Below, piece after piece: positions 27,179-36,978 of a stretch of 64,000 nt of DNA. How positions within the stretch are numbered: position 1 is the first letter of the stretch; every line of letters starts with the position of its first letter. Below the pieces are notes generated by a model. That model saw only the letters and a program-made list of their open reading frames with translations. It was not told the DNA's origin and did no database searches. This DNA comes from CAVQBP01 sp963740945 (GTDB taxonomy: Bacteria; Bacteroidota; Ignavibacteria; Ignavibacteriales; Ignavibacteriaceae). Location of the stretch: NCBI GenBank assembly GCA_963740945.1, contig CAVUGE010000007.1:1-64000 (forward strand), in the 5' to 3' direction. Both the position numbers and the translations under genes were made by a program.

Positions 27179-27802
27179 ATGAATAACTTTAATAAATATT
27201 TAACTGTACAGAATTTTAATGAAACTTCATTAAAAGAAAAGAGTTCCATTTTTATTGCTCAGGTTTATCCTGTTGAAAATGAAACTGCCGCAATTGAAAC
27301 TTTAGGTCAAATTAAAAAGAAATATTACGATGCTTCGCATCATTGTTATGCATACATTTTACTCGACCAAAAGGTAAAATATTCTGATGATGGCGAACCC
27401 AATGGAACCGCAGGCATTAGAATATTAAATGCAATAAATCATTTTAATCTCAAAAATATTTTAGTTATTGTTATTAGATATTTCGGCGGTACTAAACTTG
27501 GAATAGGCCCCCTGGGAAAGGCTTATTACAATTCTGCAGTACAATCCCTGGAAAGTTCTCTATTTATCGAAAAAATAGGTTACAAAAGAATTCTAATCGA
27601 AGCAGATTTAAATTTAATAAATAGTATTTATCATCTCATAGATCAATTTAAAGGCAGAATAAATAAATCGGATTTTACTTCTGATATCAAATTTGATTGC
27701 TTTCTGCCTTACGAAAATTCCGCACAATTTATATCAAGTCTCAATGAAATTTCAAAAGGAAAAGTAATAATTAATGAAGCAGAAAAAATTTTATATATAT
27801 AA
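27179..27802 (+). CDS. YigZ/IMPACT-family protein
   Basis: 207 residues. UPF0029 domain in the N-terminal two thirds: KKKYYDASHHCYAYIL, YSDDGEPNGTAGIRIL and RYFGGTKLGIGPLGKAY. A ferredoxin-like C-terminal domain (DUF1949) follows. Bacterial relatives are of uncertain function, and eukaryotic IMPACT regulates GCN2. It is divergent from uvrA with a short shared upstream region. Its stop is followed by a type II repeat element. Confidence 0.9.
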   Translation: MNNFNKYLTVQNFNETSLKEKSSIFIAQVYPVENETAAIETLGQIKKKYYDASHHCYAYILLDQKVKYSDDGEPNGTAGIRILNAINHFNLKNILVIVIRYFGGTKLGIGPLGKAYYNSAVQSLESSLFIEKIGYKRILIEADLNLINSIYHLIDQFKGRINKSDFTSDIKFDCFLPYENSAQFISSLNEISKGKVIINEAEKILYI

Positions 27803-27811
27803 AAACTACCG

Positions 27812-27955
27812 GAGTTAAGCAGAAGCAAAGATGACATCTTTAATAGATAACCATCTTTAATTTTTTATTAAAATTAAAGTTTTAGAAATGTTTATTTTTT
27901 AAAAATAAAAGATGTCATCTTCAAATACAGGTTCTCGATTAACTTTTGTTAATTA
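27812..27955. mobile_element. MITE-like inverted-repeat element, type II
   Basis: AAAGATGACATCTTT at 27827-27841 and AAAGATGTCATCTT near 27909-27922, with the same A/T-rich centre TTTTTTATTAAAAT as the element at 8733-8886. The tips are weaker: GGAGTTAAGCAGA on the left, TTAACTTTTGTTAATTA on the right. It lies between convergent genes and slightly overlaps the end of the - strand gene. Confidence 0.65.
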
Positions 27956-28395
27956 CTCTTTTGCCTTTTCTCATTATTCAAGTACATCTTAGCCCATTCG
28001 AGATCAGCTAACAATTCGTTAAGATTTATTAACCCTTCCTGGGACATTGCAAAGAAATTATCACTAAAGTGTTTTTTTAATTGCTCATCCGAATCTTTAA
28101 TTGTCATTTTTATTTGCTCTTTAACCTTCTTTATATTTGACGAAAAATCTGATTTTATATTCTCCATAGAAGTAACTTCGGGATTATTAGTCCCGTTTTG
28201 AAGAACACGCATTAAACCTCTTAAGTATTTTGCAGTAAAAGCAAGCTCTTGAAATTCTTTTCCTTTACCTGTTCTCATACTTTCTTCATATATTCTTAGC
28301 AGTTCAGCCTTTTTATTCAAGTTTGTTTTAGAAAACTTTTCGACTTCATTGACAAAATCACCGGCAGTATTTGAAAAATTGCTTGACATATTCAT
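27949..28395 (-). CDS. Hypothetical helical protein
   Basis: 148 residues, mainly charged amphipathic helix with no membrane segment or signal. Segments such as ELLRIYEESMRTGKGKEFQE and LLADLEWAKMYLNNEKRQK suggest a helical bundle. No family was recognised. It follows the O-methyltransferase by 44 bases on the same strand and may be co-transcribed with it. Confidence 0.6.
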   Translation of the reverse strand: MNMSSNFSNTAGDFVNEVEKFSKTNLNKKAELLRIYEESMRTGKGKEFQELAFTAKYLRGLMRVLQNGTNNPEVTSMENIKSDFSSNIKKVKEQIKMTIKDSDEQLKKHFSDNFFAMSQEGLINLNELLADLEWAKMYLNNEKRQKSN

Positions 28396-28439
28396 TTTTA
28401 ACTTATTTATTGAATTAAGAGAAAGAAAGGATTATAATA

Positions 28440-29081
28440 TTAACTTTTTATACCAATACCTAATCCATCTCCAATTGGCAATATCGTAGTTTGGAGATTC
28501 TCTTGAGATGTAAAAACAAGGTTAAAATCTCTTATATGTTTTGTAGAGATTTTATAGTTTTGAGGTACTCTTTTGCTTGCAGCATAACCATGCCATAAAA
28601 GATTATCGATAAAAATCATTCCTCCTTTTTTTAAAAGTACCAGCGAATAATCGAAAAGTCTTTTATAATCTTCCTTGTCTGCATCTAAGAAGATAAAATC
28701 GTATTTTTTCTTCAGTTGAGGCATAATACTTAATGCATCGCCTGTAAATATTTTTATTTTTTCTTCAAGTCCTGATTTTTGAATATTCTCATTTGCCTTT
28801 TCGACATTATCTTCACTTTTTTCTATAGTATGAATAACTGATTTCTTTTTCAAATTTCTTGCTATTCGTATAGTTGAATATGCGATGGCTGTTCCAATTT
28901 CAAGAACTCTTTTAGGGCTTATTAATTGAATTAATTGTTCCATAAAATCAGCAGCTTGCCAAGATAAAATCGGTACATTATGCTCTTTTGCATAAGCTTC
29001 CATCTCCAATAACAATGGATCACTTTCTTTTCTTAATTTAATAAGATATTCATCTTGTGAAGGGAGTAAAATTTCACTCAT
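28440..29081 (-). CDS. Class I SAM-dependent O-methyltransferase
   Basis: 213 residues of the catechol/caffeoyl-CoA O-methyltransferase family (Methyltransf_3). The SAM site is VLEIGTAIAYSTIRIAR, acidic loop VIHTIEKSED, and the metal and substrate residues DFIFLDADKEDYKRL and FIDNLLWHG are conserved. The metal-binding Asp and Asn residues are in place. It methylates a hydroxyl group on an unknown substrate. There is no biosynthetic gene next to it. Confidence 0.9.
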   Translation of the reverse strand: MSEILLPSQDEYLIKLRKESDPLLLEMEAYAKEHNVPILSWQAADFMEQLIQLISPKRVLEIGTAIAYSTIRIARNLKKKSVIHTIEKSEDNVEKANENIQKSGLEEKIKIFTGDALSIMPQLKKKYDFIFLDADKEDYKRLFDYSLVLLKKGGMIFIDNLLWHGYAASKRVPQNYKISTKHIRDFNLVFTSQENLQTTILPIGDGLGIGIKS

Positions 29082-29177
29082 ATAGAGAATAATAAATTTT
29101 ATTGGAAATCAAATTTAAGAATTTCTAAATAAAGAGGGAATATAAAATCACCTGATTTTTACAAATTTGATTTTAAT

Positions 29178-31163
29178 TTATCTTACAAGAACCATTTTAC
29201 GGCTATAAAACTTACCATTAAGGTTCAAAGTATATATATAGATACCGCTTGATGCCTTTGAATTCCAGTTTGTTGTTCCATCCCAGTATAGAGTATTAAC
29301 CCCTGGATTCGAAACACCAGTAAATAAAACTTTAATTCTTTCTCCTAATACATTATAAATTATGACGTTAGCGTTTTCATTTCCTGGTGAATTGAATCTT
29401 ATTTTTGTTTTAGTAGTAAAGGGATTCGGTCTGTTTTGATCTAAAACTGAATCAATAAAAGCGATTTCTGTTATGGAGGTGTCATTGTTCTTTTGAATTA
29501 ATAAATCGCCATAGTTGAAAGAATAATTAACCTTTTCCGGCTCTCTGTAACTTACGCCCGAACTATCTGAATATGTAAAATAAAATTCGGCTTTTTCACC
29601 GCCCGTTAAAATAGGGATATTTGAATCATATTTTAATTTACCGTCATATCCCATAGTCAATTGAGTAATTTCTGTATTCTTTTCCAAAATATTTAATTTT
29701 ACCGTTAAAGGATTAATCGACAGGTTATTAAGGAATATTTTATGCAGCCTATATTCTCCATTTGCATTTTCCAAATTCGGGAATGAAATTGCTTTTGAAG
29801 CCGATACCAATCCATATCCTCTATTATTGTCCGGTGTATAATAACTGTCGGCAGTTTTCATCAAAATGTCTCTCGCCTGAACATTGGTTAAATGGGGATA
29901 GGCAGATAATAATAATGCTGCTGCTCCTGCAGCTAAGGGAGTAGCATATGAAGTGCCAGCTCCTGATCCATATGCAGCTGAATCATCCGGGTTGGCATGA
30001 TAAACATCCGCTCCCTGAGCGACAATATCCGGTTTTATTCTCCCATCATAACTAGGTCCTCTGCTGCTGAATCCCACTACTACATTACTATTATCAACTG
30101 CACCGACTGCAATTGTATTGAAGCCGTCTGCAGGAGCAACTATATAATGCCATTTTTGGTTCCCTTCATTGCCTGCTGCAGTGATTGTTAAAATTCCCCT
30201 CTGGAATGCAAGTTCTGCCGCCTTAGTTACAATTGTGCTTTTTCCATCCATATCCATATAAGTATATGAAAATGTTGTATTATCAAATTCACTATATCCT
30301 AGAGAAGAGCTAGTAACATCAACTCCTATTGAATCCATCCAGATCAAAGCTCTTGCATAGTTATCTTCTTCTATATGAGTTTCACTTCTTTCATCTTCAG
30401 TTTTTGCTAAAATAAAATCTGCACCAAATGCAGGTCCTATAATTCTGCCTTCTTTGAATCCGCCGATAATTGAAAAAACATTTGTTCCGTGTGAGTCCTG
30501 TCCTCCTATATCTTCAGCTTGATTGGCAGTAACGCTATCATTAAATACAAAATCATATTCTGCTATCACTTTCCTGGCAGACAATGCTTGATGAATTTTC
30601 CATCGGAAGCCACTGTCTAATAAACCTATCACAACTCCTTCTCCATTTATCCCTTTGGATTGAACCACTGGAACATCTATAAGATTATCCTGCTCAAATG
30701 AAGGTCCATAATCAAAGTTATTAATTGCTGAGCTCTTTTTTATTGATGGAATACCGGTTTGAATATTTATCCGTTTATATATCAATGTTTTTACAGGTTC
30801 AATTTTATCAACAAAGGATAGCCCTGAAACCTTATTTTTCTGTTCATCAGTTAAAATAGCAGAAACAGCATTAAACCATTTTAATTTCCCAGATATTTTG
30901 ACTCCAGAAATAGCCAGCTCATTCAAATATTCTTTTTTTATCGGGATATCCTCATAAGTTATATAGTTCTCCCCCATGCTTTTTTTTCTTCGTTCAATGC
31001 TTCTTTTGGAAAGGGAATTCACTGCATCATTATATAAAGCAGAACCTTTATTTAAAGATGCGGATTTTGTTATCCCTTTATCTTTAAAATATATAAAATA
31101 TTTTGTTTGAGTATATGATATTGTAAAAAATACAAGTATAAAAAATAAGGTTAATTTCTTCAT
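29178..31163 (-). CDS. Secreted subtilisin-like S8 protease with type IX sorting domain
   Basis: 661 residues. Signal peptide (~1-18), prodomain-like region to ~150 and a peptidase S8 domain ~165-450. The catalytic triad is D183 (VIGLLDSGF), H225 (DSHGTNV) and S405 (GAGTSYATP), with the oxyanion Asn at 332 (TAAGNEGN). A beta domain follows, then residues 572-661 form a Por/type IX secretion sorting domain (DQNRPNPF, IYNVLGERIK, GIYIYTL, KMVLVR). It is exported across both membranes and anchored or released at the surface. It supports assignment to the Ignavibacteria-Bacteroidota group. Confidence 0.93.
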   Translation of the reverse strand: MKKLTLFFILVFFTISYTQTKYFIYFKDKGITKSASLNKGSALYNDAVNSLSKRSIERRKKSMGENYITYEDIPIKKEYLNELAISGVKISGKLKWFNAVSAILTDEQKNKVSGLSFVDKIEPVKTLIYKRINIQTGIPSIKKSSAINNFDYGPSFEQDNLIDVPVVQSKGINGEGVVIGLLDSGFRWKIHQALSARKVIAEYDFVFNDSVTANQAEDIGGQDSHGTNVFSIIGGFKEGRIIGPAFGADFILAKTEDERSETHIEEDNYARALIWMDSIGVDVTSSSLGYSEFDNTTFSYTYMDMDGKSTIVTKAAELAFQRGILTITAAGNEGNQKWHYIVAPADGFNTIAVGAVDNSNVVVGFSSRGPSYDGRIKPDIVAQGADVYHANPDDSAAYGSGAGTSYATPLAAGAAALLLSAYPHLTNVQARDILMKTADSYYTPDNNRGYGLVSASKAISFPNLENANGEYRLHKIFLNNLSINPLTVKLNILEKNTEITQLTMGYDGKLKYDSNIPILTGGEKAEFYFTYSDSSGVSYREPEKVNYSFNYGDLLIQKNNDTSITEIAFIDSVLDQNRPNPFTTKTKIRFNSPGNENANVIIYNVLGERIKVLFTGVSNPGVNTLYWDGTTNWNSKASSGIYIYTLNLNGKFYSRKMVLVR

Positions 31164-31247
31164 TTATGTTTAAAAAGTTTAAATTAAATACGGCTTAATA
31201 TAATCTTTAATGAATGTATAAAAAAAGAGAAAGATAAAGTCCATAAT

Positions 31248-32165
31248 TCAATGTATGGTTGTAAATATCCTGCTGAACCGGATTGAATTAAAGAACTTGC
31301 TAATACCTGACACTTGTTTGTTTATATCAATAGACCAATAAATGAAAAATACATTCCCGATAAGCTTATCATCTGGTACAAATCCCCAATAACGGCTGTC
31401 CAGGCTATTATCTCTGTTATCACCCATAACGAAATAATAATCTTTTGTGAATTTATATGTTCTAACAGGTTTATCATTAATTGTTATTACTGTTCCTTCG
31501 ACTCTTACTACTTTCTTACCAAGTTCTCTGTCAATTATAATTCCCCACTCTCTTACGTTTTTTGTATCCATGTTAATTGTTAAACCTTTATAAGGAATTA
31601 AGATAGGACCGTAATTATCTTTGTTCCAATTCATATCTTGAGGAAATATTCCTTTCCCATGCTCCCCGCTTCTCATTATATCTGATGAATCAATCAGGGT
31701 CATTGGAGGATTTGATACTCTCTTGCCATTAATAAAAATTTTTTTGTCAATAATTTGAAGAAGGTCACCCGGTTTACCAATGACCCTTTTGACATAGTTT
31801 TCACTCATTAATGGATTTAGTTCATCAATCTTTCCCGGAAATTCAAAAACAACTACGTCATTTCTTTCAGGTTTATGCAGTTTGAAGATTTGAATTCTGG
31901 GAATCTCAACATTAATAATCGGCAGAATATGCGGAGTTGAAATTGAGTAAGCTGCTTTATTTACCAATATGAAATCACCCGGCAGTAATGTATTTTCCAT
32001 CGAACCGGTCGGTATTTTGTATGCTTCAAGAAGAAAGCCTCTGATGAGCAGAGCTAATATAAAGGTTAATAAGAGTGTAAATAAATACTTTCTTAATTTT
32101 ACTCTTCTGGTTGGGCTGTTATTCCGATAATCAACTTCTGTAGTATTAATCTCTTTAAAGAGCAA
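31248..32165 (-). CDS. lepB: Signal peptidase I
   Basis: 305 residues. One membrane helix (~24-45), then the catalytic Ser in IPTGSMENTLLPGD and Lys in ENYVKRVIGKPGD, with the GDNRDNSLDSRYWG box near the end. It cleaves signal peptides of exported proteins. The extra ~60-residue insertion between the Lys and GDNRD is common in this phylum. It starts 12 bases after the lepA stop, the usual lepA-lepB operon. Confidence 0.95.
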   Translation of the reverse strand: MLFKEINTTEVDYRNNSPTRRVKLRKYLFTLLLTFILALLIRGFLLEAYKIPTGSMENTLLPGDFILVNKAAYSISTPHILPIINVEIPRIQIFKLHKPERNDVVVFEFPGKIDELNPLMSENYVKRVIGKPGDLLQIIDKKIFINGKRVSNPPMTLIDSSDIMRSGEHGKGIFPQDMNWNKDNYGPILIPYKGLTINMDTKNVREWGIIIDRELGKKVVRVEGTVITINDKPVRTYKFTKDYYFVMGDNRDNSLDSRYWGFVPDDKLIGNVFFIYWSIDINKQVSGISKFFNSIRFSRIFTTIH

Positions 32166-32176
32166 TTTATTCCCGC

Positions 32177-33970
32177 TTATTCATCAATCTGAAGGACTGC
32201 AAGGAAAGCTTCCTGCGGGATTTCAACATTTCCTACCCGCTTCATTCTTTTCTTTCCTTCTTTTTGTTTTTCCAGTAATTTTCTTTTACGGGTTATATCA
32301 CCTCCGTAGCATTTGGCTAAAACATTTTTCCTTAGTGCTTTTACTACAGATTTTGAAATTACTTTTGTACCAATTGCAGCCTGTATATTGATTTCAAACA
32401 TTTGTCTTGGTATTAATTCTTTTAATTTACTGCAGACTTTCCTACCCCAATCATACGCTTTGTTTTTATGAACTATCATTGATAAGGCATCTACCGGTTC
32501 ACTGTTTAAAAGTATATCAAGTTTTACGAGTTCTGATTCTTTATATCCTATATATTCATAGTCGAAAGAAGCATATCCGCGTGACATTGATTTAAGTTTA
32601 TCATAAAAATCAAATATTATTTCTGAAAGGGGAAGTTCAAAAAGAAGATCTGCTCGTGTTGGATCTAAATATGAAGTATTCTTATAAACCCCCCGCTTTT
32701 CCACAGATAGCTGCATCAGGTTTCCTACATATTCACTTGGGGATACAATTTGTGCTTTTACATAAGGTTCTTCAATTCGTTCAATATCCCCTGCTTCAGG
32801 CATTAGGGCCGGGTTATCAACGATTATTTTTTCACCATTTTTCTGATAAACATGATACTCAACGTTCGGAAGTGTAGTGATTATAGATTGATTATACTCT
32901 CTTAGAAGCCTTTCCTGAACAATTTCCATGTGAAGTAATCCAAGGAAACCGCATCTGAAACCGAAGCCAAGTGCTGCAGATGTTTCAGGCTGATATATAA
33001 GTGCGGAATCATTTAATCTAAATTTTTCTAATGCATCCCTCAAGTCCTCAAAATCATCTGAGTTAGTTGGATAAAGCCCACTGTATACCATTGGCTTTAC
33101 TTCTTTATATCCCGGTAAAGCTTTCTTTGCTCCGTTTTTTGACAGTGTTACGGTATCGCCGACTTTTTCATCATGAACATCTTTAACCCCTGCTATTAAA
33201 TATCCCACATTACCAGCTGAAAGTTCTTCCGTTTTAATTCTTCTTAAACCTAAAATACCGATTTCTTCTGCTTCATATTCTCTATTTATAGCAAAAAATT
33301 TAATTTTATCGTTAGTCCGGAGAGTACCGTTAAACAGTCTTATATTTGCAACTGCACCACGGTATGAATCAAAAACCGAATCAAATATTAACGCCTGAAG
33401 CGGAGCCTCCGGGTCTCCGGATGGAGCAGGAATTCTTTTTACAATTGCTTCAAGAATTTCAACAATCCCGACTTTTGTCTTTGCCGATGCTAAAAGGATT
33501 TCCTCTTCTTTACATCCTAACAGATCCATTATTTGCTTTTTTACTTTATCTATCTCTGCACTTGGCAGATCAATTTTATTTATTACCGGAATAATTTCTA
33601 AGCCTGCATCAAATGCCAGGTATAAATTAGAAATAGTCTGTGCTTCAACGCCTTGTGCAGCATCTATAACAAGAAGTGCGCCTTCACAAGCTGCAAGTGA
33701 ACGCGAAACTTCATATGTAAAGTCTACATGTCCCGGTGTATCAATAAGGTTTAGTATATATTCAATACCATCCGAGGCTTTATATCTCATCTGGATTGCA
33801 TGAGATTTTATGGTTATACCACGCTCCCTTTCCAGTTCCAGGTTATCCAAAAGCTGTGCTTTTGCTTCTCTTATCGATACTGTGCCGGTATTTTCCAGCA
33901 GGCAATCAGCTATCGTGGATTTGCCATGATCTATATGGGCAACTATACAGAAGTTTCTAATATTTATCAT
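32177..33970 (-). CDS. lepA: Elongation factor 4 (LepA)
   Basis: 597 residues, standard length. GTPase motifs VAHIDHGKST (G1), DTPGHVDF (G3) and NKIDLPSAE (G4); EF-G-like domains II, III and V; and the C-terminal domain specific to LepA (CYGGDITRKRKLLEKQKEGK). It back-translocates or stabilises stalled ribosomes and acts in initiation. It reads in an operon with lepB. The next region upstream (33971-34538) has no gene. Confidence 0.97.
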   Translation of the reverse strand: MINIRNFCIVAHIDHGKSTIADCLLENTGTVSIREAKAQLLDNLELERERGITIKSHAIQMRYKASDGIEYILNLIDTPGHVDFTYEVSRSLAACEGALLVIDAAQGVEAQTISNLYLAFDAGLEIIPVINKIDLPSAEIDKVKKQIMDLLGCKEEEILLASAKTKVGIVEILEAIVKRIPAPSGDPEAPLQALIFDSVFDSYRGAVANIRLFNGTLRTNDKIKFFAINREYEAEEIGILGLRRIKTEELSAGNVGYLIAGVKDVHDEKVGDTVTLSKNGAKKALPGYKEVKPMVYSGLYPTNSDDFEDLRDALEKFRLNDSALIYQPETSAALGFGFRCGFLGLLHMEIVQERLLREYNQSIITTLPNVEYHVYQKNGEKIIVDNPALMPEAGDIERIEEPYVKAQIVSPSEYVGNLMQLSVEKRGVYKNTSYLDPTRADLLFELPLSEIIFDFYDKLKSMSRGYASFDYEYIGYKESELVKLDILLNSEPVDALSMIVHKNKAYDWGRKVCSKLKELIPRQMFEINIQAAIGTKVISKSVVKALRKNVLAKCYGGDITRKRKLLEKQKEGKKRMKRVGNVEIPQEAFLAVLQIDE

Positions 33971-34218
33971 TTACTACTTAAAAATTTAAAAACTAAATAT
34001 ACCTACCATGATAGAATATTAAAAGGGGATAAAAACCTATTATCCTATTATGGATATATCTATCCAAAATATTTTATTTTATCTTTCCCGAGAGACCTTG
34101 AATTTCCGGAGGCGGATATTTCTAGAGAATTCTAATCCCCAAAGAACAATTATGAGAGATAATCAAACTTTTGAATATCCCGGCGGATTATTTAATACTT
34201 TGTTAGACTTCTGCATGT

Positions 34219-34273
34219 TAAGCGTGTCTGGAGCGTATGTGGAGCGTATGTGGAGCGTATGTGAAGCGTATCT
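34219..34273. repeat. 11-bp tandem repeat, five units
   Basis: Units of GGAGCGTATGT: three exact copies at 34230-34262, then GAAGCGTATCT (34263-34273) and an upstream TAAGCGTGTCT (34219-34229). The period of 11 is close to one DNA helical turn. It lies 266 bases before the ATP-grasp start. Confidence 0.8.
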
Positions 34274-34478
34274 GAATAGGAGATACCTTTAATAAATAGT
34301 GGGAGAAAATATATTTAATAATCATACATTTTAAAGACAGGGAATAGATTTAATGATCTAACGATAAATGACCAATCCTAAATCAACTGATTGACTCTGA
34401 CTTATAGTCCAATGAAGAATAACTAAACTATCGAATGACCGTTGAATCATGTTGATTATAAGTTTCACTATTCGAAAC

Positions 34479-34510
34479 CTTGCATGCTATTTAAGTAAAT
34501 AATATTTTTG
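34479..34510 (+). promoter_or_regulatory. Possible Bacteroidota-type promoter
   Basis: TATTTTTG at 34503-34510 fits the -7 consensus TAnnTTTG. CTTG at 34479-34482 lies 20 bases upstream, near the expected -33 TTTG. The gene start at 34539 is 29 bases downstream. Pattern only, in an AT-rich region. Confidence 0.3.
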
Positions 34511-34538
34511 GAACAAAATCTTAAACAAATAATTAGTA

Positions 34539-35456
34539 ATGGAAGTTTACGATTTAGGGTTAGCGTATGTTTGGGAATATGATGATGGATTGCTTGAACT
34601 CATCGAAAGAGTCCTCCAGAGTGCCGGTATTTCTACTTTCATCTTATCTTATCATAATATTGCTGAAATACGTGATAAAATATTATCCAGAAAATTAGGT
34701 TTTAATTTTTACCTCGATAGAGCATGGGACGTTGATGCTGATTTTGAGGCATTAGGACATACAATCAATAGGAGAAAGACCAGAATTTTCAATCCTTATA
34801 AGAAAGTCCTGCATGCTATAGATAAAGCAAGTATGCACCTGGAGTTCATGACTCACGGATTGAATGTTCCATATTCTATTATTATTCCTCCACATAGCGA
34901 AATTGAAAATATTGCAATTACCGTTGAAGAATTAGAAATTCTCGGCAGACCTTTTATAATTAAACCATGCAATACAACAGGCGGTGGAGTTGGAGTTGTA
35001 ACAGGTGCAGAGTCTCTCAGAGAAGTACTTGATGAAAGGTTAACTAATACTGATGATAAATATATTCTTCAGGAAAAAATTTATCCTAGAATTTTCAATG
35101 GCAAAAGAGCCTGGTTCCGTTCCTTCTGGGCTTTCGGAAGGCCTGTTCCTGTTTGGTGGGATGATCAGACCCATCTTTATCAAGAACTAAAAGTTGATGA
35201 AATAGAAAAATACGGCTTAAGAAAGCTTTTCAGCGTAACAAGGAGTATCGCCAGGATTACAGGACTTGACTTTTTCTCTACAGAAATAGTTTTAACAGAT
35301 TATGATAATTTTGTTGTAATAGATTATGTTAATGATCAGTGTGATATGAGGTTAAAGTCAAAACATCTCGATGGTGTTCCGGATTCAGTCGGATATCAAA
35401 TAGTTAATAATTTGCTGAGAACCATTTTAAGGGAGAAAAGAAAAGCTAGAATTTGA
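34539..35456 (+). CDS. ATP-grasp family protein
   Basis: 305 residues with an ATP-grasp fold: FIIKPCNTTGGGVGVV (nucleotide loop), YILQEKIYPRIFNGKRAW and the metal-binding end FVVIDYVNDQCDMR. The N-terminus (AYVWEYDDGLLELIERVLQ) acts as the pre-ATP domain. ATP-grasp enzymes ligate a carboxylate to an amine or thiol; the acceptor is unknown and no ligase-specific motif was recognised. It opens the + strand block of envelope genes (34.5-39.9 kb), with 39 bases between it and the next start. Confidence 0.85.
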   Translation: MEVYDLGLAYVWEYDDGLLELIERVLQSAGISTFILSYHNIAEIRDKILSRKLGFNFYLDRAWDVDADFEALGHTINRRKTRIFNPYKKVLHAIDKASMHLEFMTHGLNVPYSIIIPPHSEIENIAITVEELEILGRPFIIKPCNTTGGGVGVVTGAESLREVLDERLTNTDDKYILQEKIYPRIFNGKRAWFRSFWAFGRPVPVWWDDQTHLYQELKVDEIEKYGLRKLFSVTRSIARITGLDFFSTEIVLTDYDNFVVIDYVNDQCDMRLKSKHLDGVPDSVGYQIVNNLLRTILREKRKARI

Positions 35457-35495
35457 TTCTTTTATTAAACAAAGATGTGCCTCTATTCCTTTCAT

Positions 35496-35894
35496 ATGAG
35501 GAGAAATAAGATTTATATCATTTTTATTCTCATAATTATTTTGTTTGCATTGATCTCCTATTTTTACCTTTTTAATATTTATGAAGTGATATATTCGGTT
35601 AATCCGGAGGAATTATATGCGGATAACAAATCATCAGTTACAATTACTTCGCAGCCTATCAATGCATTGGGATATAAGTCCCCTTTTAGAAGTGCTCCGT
35701 GTGAATTTATAATTAAAGAAGGCGGAAAACTAGTAAATGTTATATTGAAGGAAGATGATAAGGGTATTTTGAAATTAAATGCAAAAGATAAGACGGGGAT
35801 GGTGATTGTATATATTAAATCAAAATATGCTCTTTTCCCCTCTTTAATTGAAATACATATTTATCCAATTTATCCCGGTATAACCTCAAAATAA
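35496..35894 (+). CDS. Membrane-anchored Ig-like (invasin-type) domain protein
   Basis: 132 residues from ATG 35496 (MRRNKIYIIF); the frame could start at 35475. One N-terminal membrane helix (~6-27), then about 100 extracytoplasmic residues. The start YSVNPEELYADNKSSVTITS resembles bacterial Ig-like (BIG_1/invasin) repeats, and ILKLNAKDKTGMVIVYI the closing strands. It is probably exposed in the periplasm. Neither start has an obvious SD sequence. Confidence 0.6.
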   Translation: MRRNKIYIIFILIIILFALISYFYLFNIYEVIYSVNPEELYADNKSSVTITSQPINALGYKSPFRSAPCEFIIKEGGKLVNVILKEDDKGILKLNAKDKTGMVIVYIKSKYALFPSLIEIHIYPIYPGITSK

Positions 35895-35964
35895 AGGACT
35901 TTTATTTGTGTAACTACGTAAATTATTGTTATTTTTGTTTTATCGAATCCATACAAAAATATTT

Positions 35965-36741
35965 ATGATGAGAATTAAAACTCTTCTCTTTTTGATTTCG
36001 GTTTTAATCACTTCAGTTATCTATGCTCAGGGGACTGCCGGCGATAAAGCAAAGTATGAATATAGAAGCTTAATAGATATGCCCACCGCAGGAATTCTTG
36101 AAAAAGGTTTTGTTGGTTTTACAAATGATGTTTTACCTTATGGAGTTTTAATATCAAAACTTGAAGTCGGGATTTTCGATAATATTAGTTTCGGGATTTC
36201 GTATGGAGGTGCTAATTTAATCGGTGCTGGAGACCCCAGATGGTACAAACTACCTGGAATCAATATTCGATTTAGGTTATTTAATGAATCTATTACTTTG
36301 CCCGCTATTACTCTGGGTTTTGATTCGCAGGGAAAAGGAGAATACTTCGATTCATTAGGCAGATATTCAGTTAAATCTCCCGGTTTTTTTGGAGCTGTCA
36401 GTAAGAATTTTGCTTTTTTAGGATATCTTAGCATTCACGGAGCAGCATCTTACTCTTTAGAAACTAAAGATGGGGATAATTTCATCGATATGTATGTAGG
36501 TTTTGAAAAGACTTTAGGACCTCATTTTTCAATAATCGGTGAGTATAATTTTGCATTTAATGATAATGCAGTTAGAAGTTTTGGAAATGGGAATGGATAT
36601 CTGAATATGGGCTTAAGATGGTCTTTGGGGGATGGATTTACATTTGGCTTTGATTTGAGGGACTTACTCGATAATAAAAAAATAAATCCGACGGCTGCAG
36701 ATAGAGCTATACGGATAGAATATATCAAGAGCATTTTTTAG
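35965..36741 (+). CDS. YjbH-like outer-membrane beta-barrel protein
   Basis: 258 residues from the ATG pair at 35965-35970; the upstream extension is not conserved-looking. A signal peptide (TLLFLISVLITSVIYAQG) precedes strands ending in aromatic residues (VGFTNDVLPYGVLISKLEVG, NISFGISYGGANLIG, YLNMGLRWSLGDGFTFGF). The pattern matches the YjbH/exopolysaccharide-related barrel. The strand content suggests 10-12 strands. Its partner could be the Ig-like protein just before it. Confidence 0.6.
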   Translation: MMRIKTLLFLISVLITSVIYAQGTAGDKAKYEYRSLIDMPTAGILEKGFVGFTNDVLPYGVLISKLEVGIFDNISFGISYGGANLIGAGDPRWYKLPGINIRFRLFNESITLPAITLGFDSQGKGEYFDSLGRYSVKSPGFFGAVSKNFAFLGYLSIHGAASYSLETKDGDNFIDMYVGFEKTLGPHFSIIGEYNFAFNDNAVRSFGNGNGYLNMGLRWSLGDGFTFGFDLRDLLDNKKINPTAADRAIRIEYIKSIF

Positions 36742-36978
36742 CAACTCTGAAGATCACAAATTAAGAAATCTCCCATTATTAAACTTTTAAGAACTAAAAT
36801 TTGTCTAAAGTTTGGAAATTGAATCTGTCTTGTATTCAAAGCTATACAAATGAGTTCATTATATTATACAAATGTTATTTTCGCAACTATTTAAGCTATC
36901 ATATGAGATGAATTTAACACTTTTATTAGGAACGATTTTTGCCGATATTAGTAAAAGTTTGTTAGTGGAGGTTATAAA

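Larger units (their letters stand above)
33971..34538. other. 568-base intergenic region between lepA and the ATP-grasp gene
   Basis: A short open frame at 34050-34292 exists but has no ribosome-binding site or recognisable protein, and its second half is the 11-base tandem repeat. The region otherwise contains promoter-like sequence near 34480-34510 for the ATP-grasp gene. I see no RNA gene here. Confidence 0.6.

Noticed and set aside
34050..34292. 80-codon open frame before the ATP-grasp gene
   Set aside because: No ribosome-binding site, no recognisable protein, and its second half is the 11-bp tandem repeat.
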